From positions 682,001 through 746,000 of the forward strand of contig CAVXSF010000009.1 of the NCBI GenBank assembly GCA_963764345.1: a stretch of 64,000 nt of DNA, in the 5' to 3' direction. The translations under genes and the position numbers were made by a program. This stretch comes from DASQZK01 sp963764345 (GTDB lineage: Bacteria; Bacteroidota; Bacteroidia; Bacteroidales; GCA-2748055). Below the pieces are notes generated by a model. It had not been told where the DNA came from and did not search any database. It worked only from the letters and a program-made list of their open reading frames with translations. Positions 60,005-64,000 of the stretch are shown here, in pieces (positions within the stretch are counted from its first letter, which is position 1; every line of letters begins with the position of its first letter).

Positions 60005-62200
60005 ATGAGAAAAAATCTGCTTATCATTTGCATCGTCATCCTTTCCGGATGCAAACCGGTTCACAACGAAATCTCAATCAGGCATGATCAGGTTTACTAT
60101 TCATGCGGTGGTCATCATCTGAACGGGATTATACCTTATATTAACAGCAGCAGACTGGAATTTAAGGCTATTGTTCCCGGCACCGACAAAATCACTGTGA
60201 AATATGTATACCGGAAAGAAAATGCTGAAATAGCATTAGAGATTTCAACCCAAAACCATGATTCAATTTGTTTTGGCCAAATTTCTGCCGTTATCCCGGG
60301 GAAATTAAAATGGTCGGAGAATGACACCCTGAAGGTGCTGATCACGGATAGTGATTCTATTGAAAATGGAATGATCAGCCGGGTCTACGGTCCCGTTTAT
60401 TGCTGGTGCAAACCAGAAAAGTTCACAGATTTTAAATCCATTGAACCCGGAAACGGAATCCAGGTGGCCTATTGGAAGTTCACCCACAAAGATTACTGTG
60501 TTTTGTTACCGATGGGCGGGAATGGTTTTGCCTTTTCACTTGGAAAATCTGAGCCTGGATTCGGAGCTGTAGGCCTGACCCGGTGTAATGAAGATTTAAC
60601 CGGAAAAATTCCGGTGTTATCCTGGGCTATAGGACCCGATATTTACAAACTGCTTCCTTCCCTGTACAGTATGTCTTTCGAAAAAATGGGGATATCGGGA
60701 AATCTGAGGATAAACAAGAAGCTGGATGATATGTACAACTATCTTGGCTGGGCCTCATGGAATGCGTTTCAACACGATGTGAATGAAAGCAAAATAATGG
60801 ATGCCGCAAAAAGTCTGAAAAATGAAGACATCCCGGTAAGGTGGTTTTTGATTGACGACGGATGGCTTGACACCGAAAACAACAAATTAAGGAGTTTTTA
60901 TCCCGATAAAACAAAATTCCCCGTCGGTTTTAACCAACTGACCACAACACTTAAGAAGGATTTCGACATTGAAGACATTGGTGTATGGCACACGCTGAAT
61001 GGTTACTGGGAAGGAATAAAGCCCGGATCCCGGCTTCAAACACTATTTCCGGATATCCTAAAATATCGGGACAGGATCGTCTGGCTTAGCGACACCGTCA
61101 CAACGTTTCAATTTGTAAATCCGTTTTCAGAGGATGGTCCTAAATTCTACGACAACTGGTATCAAATACTACAGTCTCAGGGGATCTCTTTCATCAAAGT
61201 CGATAACCAGCTTGTCGTACAGAAGATTTCCGGAGGCAATTTCCCGATCTGGCAAACGGGCGAAAAGATGTATAATAATTTATATTCGGCAGCCGGAAAA
61301 TATTTTGGAGGTAGTGTGATTAACTGCATGGAAATGGTAAATGCCGCTTATTATCATTACACAAATTCCAGCCTGGCAAGGGCGTCTGAGGATTTCAATC
61401 CTGCCGGAAACAAATACTCACTGGAATTCAATGGCAATGCTGCAGCCCATATACTTGCCTGTTTTCATAATTCATTCTGGTTTTCGAATATGGTATGGCC
61501 TGATTTTGATATGTTTCAGTCCAGCCATCCGGATGCATTCTTTTATGCCCTGGCAAAAATAATGAGCGGGGGCCCGGTATATATCACTGATGAACCGGGA
61601 AAACATAATGCCGCATTGCTCAGGTCTTTAACTTTCTCCGACGGAAAAATTATAAAGGCCGGGGAACCGGGAATGCCGGTTGAAGGGTCTTTATTTCAGT
61701 TGTTTGACTCTGACAAACCCTTCCAGGTTTTTTCCAGGTACAATGGATCCGGACTGCTGGCGGCATGGAATGTAAGTCCGGCAGATTCTGTCTTCGGAAC
61801 CTTCACCCCTTCATCGGTCCGGGATTTAACCGGGAATACATTTGTAATTTTTGATTTCAGGAACAAAATGGTTTCTGAAAAGCTGAGGGATGATACCGTA
61901 CAGGTTTCGCTGAAGAAAATGGGGTGTGATCTTTTTTCAATAATCCCCCTGACCCAGGGTAAAGCACTCATCGGCAATATCAGCAAAATGATCCCGATGG
62001 CCGCCATGGAAAGGATAAAGATCGACAGGAATAGAATTACAGCCCGGTCTATTGAAAAAGGACCGGTTTGGATTTATTCAAAAGTGCCGCCAAAAAAAGT
62101 CCTGGTTGATCAGCAGGAAACTGCAAATTATGTATACAACCATGACCTCCTTAAACTGGATTTGAGCAATGATGGCTGTGATATACTGGTAGAATTCTGA
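60005..62200 (+). CDS. GH36 (Sip1/raffinose-synthase-like) alpha-galactosidase lipoprotein
   Basis: 731 residues from the ATG at 60005; an upstream in-frame start at 59918 would put 29 residues before the signal. Lipobox VILSGC (Cys16). An N-terminal beta-sandwich (about 20-235) is followed by a (beta/alpha)8 domain: DDMYNYLGWASWNAFQ, WFLIDDGWLDTENNK, IEDIGVWHTLNGYWEG. The nucleophile is Asp400 in SFIKVDNQ, and the acid/base is Asp463 in LARASEDF. This is the plant seed-imbibition/raffinose-synthase branch of family 36. It should act on terminal alpha-galactosides outside the cytoplasm. It runs 130 bases behind GH130 on the same strand. Confidence 0.87.
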   Translation: MRKNLLIICIVILSGCKPVHNEISIRHDQVYYSCGGHHLNGIIPYINSSRLEFKAIVPGTDKITVKYVYRKENAEIALEISTQNHDSICFGQISAVIPGKLKWSENDTLKVLITDSDSIENGMISRVYGPVYCWCKPEKFTDFKSIEPGNGIQVAYWKFTHKDYCVLLPMGGNGFAFSLGKSEPGFGAVGLTRCNEDLTGKIPVLSWAIGPDIYKLLPSLYSMSFEKMGISGNLRINKKLDDMYNYLGWASWNAFQHDVNESKIMDAAKSLKNEDIPVRWFLIDDGWLDTENNKLRSFYPDKTKFPVGFNQLTTTLKKDFDIEDIGVWHTLNGYWEGIKPGSRLQTLFPDILKYRDRIVWLSDTVTTFQFVNPFSEDGPKFYDNWYQILQSQGISFIKVDNQLVVQKISGGNFPIWQTGEKMYNNLYSAAGKYFGGSVINCMEMVNAAYYHYTNSSLARASEDFNPAGNKYSLEFNGNAAAHILACFHNSFWFSNMVWPDFDMFQSSHPDAFFYALAKIMSGGPVYITDEPGKHNAALLRSLTFSDGKIIKAGEPGMPVEGSLFQLFDSDKPFQVFSRYNGSGLLAAWNVSPADSVFGTFTPSSVRDLTGNTFVIFDFRNKMVSEKLRDDTVQVSLKKMGCDLFSIIPLTQGKALIGNISKMIPMAAMERIKIDRNRITARSIEKGPVWIYSKVPPKKVLVDQQETANYVYNHDLLKLDLSNDGCDILVEF

Positions 62201-62275
62201 TTACCCGGTTTCCGCTCTTCAATTTACATCCATACCGTGGACAAAAATTGCTCAATGGAAAAACCTGATCCCGGC

Positions 62276-62914
62276 TTACTTATTTTCACCTCCCCGGTAA
62301 GTATCGATAATCAGGACCCCGTTTGCACCTCTCATACCATAGCGGGCAGCATCTGCACCTTTGACTACCCGGATAGATTTAACATCAGCCGGTGAGATGT
62401 CATCAATCTGTTCGGCAGGTATCCCGTCTACGATGAACAGCGGGGTATTGTCCCCACCGAAGGTACCGGTCCCCTGAACCGTTACCTCAGAACCCCTTAC
62501 CAGGACACCCGGCACCTCACTTCTTATCAGTTCATATATATTGGTATAGGAAGAATATTTTCTTTTCAGGTCCTGATCTTTTGAATTTGCCGCACCGGAA
62601 TTATGGCTTTTCCCTCCATTCAGGGTAATATGAATGTTCCCTTTCCCTTTAATCCTTGCTTTTCCATTTCCTGAACTGTCCGATTTTGCCATGATTTTGC
62701 GGGCGTCCTTGTTAACAAGTACTTTGAAATCTCCCAGGCTATCTGTAACTACCGGTGATTTTACCCCGTCAACAAAAATTGCCGCTCCTTCGACCGGTTG
62801 CTTACCGGTATCGGTAACTACGCCCGTGATCATAATTTTTTGGCCGGGTTGCTGACTAAAAAGGAAAAATGACCAGCTTGTAAGGAAGATCATGAAAAAT
62901 AATTTCTGTCTCAT
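62276..62914 (-). CDS. Orphan carboxypeptidase-like plus TonB-plug protein without a barrel
   Basis: 212 residues from the ATG at 62914. A signal peptide (FFMIFLTSWSFFLFSQ) precedes a carboxypeptidase-regulatory-like domain, with MITGVVTDTGKQPVEGAAIFVDG. The second half is a SusC-type plug domain: LIRSEVPGVLVRGSEVTVQG, TPLFIVDGIPAEQIDDISP, IRVVKGADAARYGMRGANGV, followed directly by IDTYRGGENK and a stop. The usual 700-residue barrel is absent, and no remnant follows. Such barrel-less plug proteins occur in Bacteroidota. It might be a functional soluble plug or a truncated receptor. It lies opposite the SusC-like gene at the right edge. Confidence 0.8.
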   Translation of the reverse strand: MRQKLFFMIFLTSWSFFLFSQQPGQKIMITGVVTDTGKQPVEGAAIFVDGVKSPVVTDSLGDFKVLVNKDARKIMAKSDSSGNGKARIKGKGNIHITLNGGKSHNSGAANSKDQDLKRKYSSYTNIYELIRSEVPGVLVRGSEVTVQGTGTFGGDNTPLFIVDGIPAEQIDDISPADVKSIRVVKGADAARYGMRGANGVLIIDTYRGGENK

Positions 62915-63769
62915 TGGCTTAAATTTGAAATGATGAGTGATTTTGAGCAGGTTTACAAGGCCCTTTCGATTCAACCTCTCAGCTTCTTACCCTGCTTCAA
63001 CATCTTTTTGACAATTCAGGTGATCCAAATATTCAAAAATTGATTAAAATAACCGGAATTATAGCCACATTTCCAATGTTCCCCCTGAATTGGAAAAGCA
63101 GAATCATGGCTCCGGTAAAAATTTTAACCAGTTACCGGTTCAGAACCAAAATAATCAATTTTTTATCCTCTGAAATTACCGTGGTGAATATCGAGTCTGA
63201 CCTTAATATACGGAAGATGGAAAACCAATTCGCAGAAAAAGTGCAATTATTGACACAAATTTGATCGTGCAGGGTATTTTAAGACAGATTTTAGGATAAA
63301 AGAAAATATTGTACCGAAAAAATCATTGAAAAAAGAAACTATTGCCACTAAATATCTAAAAAAGGTAAGGGCACCAGGTTTAAGTGGTCGAATTGGGTCA
63401 TCGTTCTCCTTATTCTTGTAAATAGCTGTTTATTTGATAGTTATACCGATTCTCGTTGATCAGGTTATCTCGGGACATATTTTTTTGGGCAATAATTACA
63501 CCCTAAAAGAGAAAATGTTCCACCTTGTTTTGCCATGATGAACATTACATTTACAGAGTCGAGAAGTGAAAAGGTCGTATTTACTTTTTCTCATCCGGAC
63601 ATTACTCATTTCAAGATGAAACGGAAGCGATTCCCGGCAAAGAGTGAAGGCTGATGAAACTGAGTCAAAACAAGGAATGGATGTAATGAAAAAATCTTAA
63701 GGTATGAAATGAATTTTTTTTTTAATTAAATAGCCCTAAACATTTCAAATAACCTCAAAACTAATCCAT
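62915..63769. other. Intergenic, no supported gene
   Basis: 855 bases between the divergent plug protein and the SusC-like receptor. Short frames exist (for example 63535-63654, 39 codons, and 63040-63264) but show no recognisable feature. Regulatory sequence for the receptor operon should be here; I cannot fix a promoter. Confidence 0.4.
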
Positions 63770-64000
63770 ATGACTAAAACTCTTGAAAAACAAGCACATT
63801 TTGATGGTCTCCATTGGAATAAAATGTTGCTATTTAGAAAATTGAGTGTTTTGCTGATCACCAGTTTATTGCTGTTTAGCACTAAAGGAAATGTTTTCTC
63901 TCAAAATGCTCAACCGTATGTCGTTACCGGAACCATTACGGAAGCCTCAACAGGTAATCCTCTTCCCGGTGTTAACGTGGTTGTGAAAGGCACCACTGTC
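63770..64000 (+). CDS. SusC-like TonB-dependent receptor, N-terminus only
   Basis: Open frame from the ATG at 63770 to the window edge (77 codons). A long basic N-region and hydrophobic helix (LSVLLITSLLLFSTKGNVFSQ) form the signal peptide. Then the carboxypeptidase-like domain begins: YVVTGTITEASTGNPLPGVNVVVKGT, the standard SusC start. It probably begins a susC/susD pair for the glycosidase cluster to its left. Only the first 77 residues are visible, so the barrel is assumed. Confidence 0.85.
   Translation, partial: MTKTLEKQAHFDGLHWNKMLLFRKLSVLLITSLLLFSTKGNVFSQNAQPYVVTGTITEASTGNPLPGVNVVVKGTTV

Noticed and set aside
63040..63264. 74-codon frame from a TTG
   Set aside because: Low-complexity, no signal peptide or domain; probably chance in AT-rich DNA.
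63535..63654. 39-codon frame starting MMNITFTESR
   Set aside because: Too short, no family resemblance, no visible ribosome site or promoter; recorded only as possible.

Overview
The window reads as chromosomal DNA of a free-living or environmental member of the Bacteroidota (class Bacteroidia). Four things point there: type IX secretion (T9SS) sorting tails, a SusC-type receptor at the right edge, DUF4836 and DUF5018 families, and promoters of the form TTG-N19-21-TAnnTTTG, with Shine-Dalgarno sequences mostly absent. No complete mobile element, CRISPR array or rRNA is visible. One tRNA-Ala is present.

Layout. 1-1.6 kb: the 5' part of a minus-strand GH26 beta-mannanase that runs off the left edge. 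2-7.2 kb: a small membrane protein, a TPR protein, an MTH938-like protein, lipA-lipB, and a membrane protein/XRE regulator pair behind a promoter with two matching palindromes. 7.4-13.1 kb: an XdhC-MocA fusion, the small and large subunits of a Tat-exported molybdenum hydroxylase, and a zinc alcohol dehydrogenase. 13.1-17 kb: a DUF5060/apiosidase-like/PA14 lipoprotein and a frameshifted DNRLRE lipoprotein. 17.3-22.2 kb: a tightly overlapping molybdenum-cofactor operon (TauE/SafE permease, MobB-like, moeA, compact moaA, moaC, MOSC-MogA fusion) with a possibly structured leader. It probably supplies cofactor to the hydroxylase upstream.

22.5-30 kb: a secreted endonuclease I, then a minus-strand vitamin B12 uptake operon preceded by a clear cobalamin riboswitch. 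Its genes are a large T9SS surface protein with a DUF4430-like module, a BtuB-like TonB-dependent receptor and a BtuG-like beta-propeller lipoprotein. This is the most interesting system here. 30-51 kb is mostly core and housekeeping: DUF4836 lipoprotein, ABC ATPase and FtsX-like permease, MBL hydrolase, rpsT, radC, folK, sppA, lpxK, purine nucleoside phosphorylase, an Fsr-like MFS transporter, a lamin-tail T9SS protein, asd, hflX, two tandem tonB paralogues and a conserved lipoprotein.

51.2-55.3 kb: tRNA-Ala(GGC) followed by a cluster of TTTGCC repeats and AT-rich DNA. This holds a highly repetitive T9SS protein and a decayed T9SS tail, and it looks like the scar of a tRNA-targeted insertion. 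55.3-64 kb: a carbohydrate-use locus with a GH29 fucosidase, a sodium:solute symporter, a GH130 phosphorylase, a GH36 (Sip1/raffinose-synthase type) lipoprotein, an orphan TonB plug protein and the start of a SusC-like receptor.

Several start codons were set from promoter position or domain boundaries, and this is stated where done. Everything is from reading alone; no database search was run.
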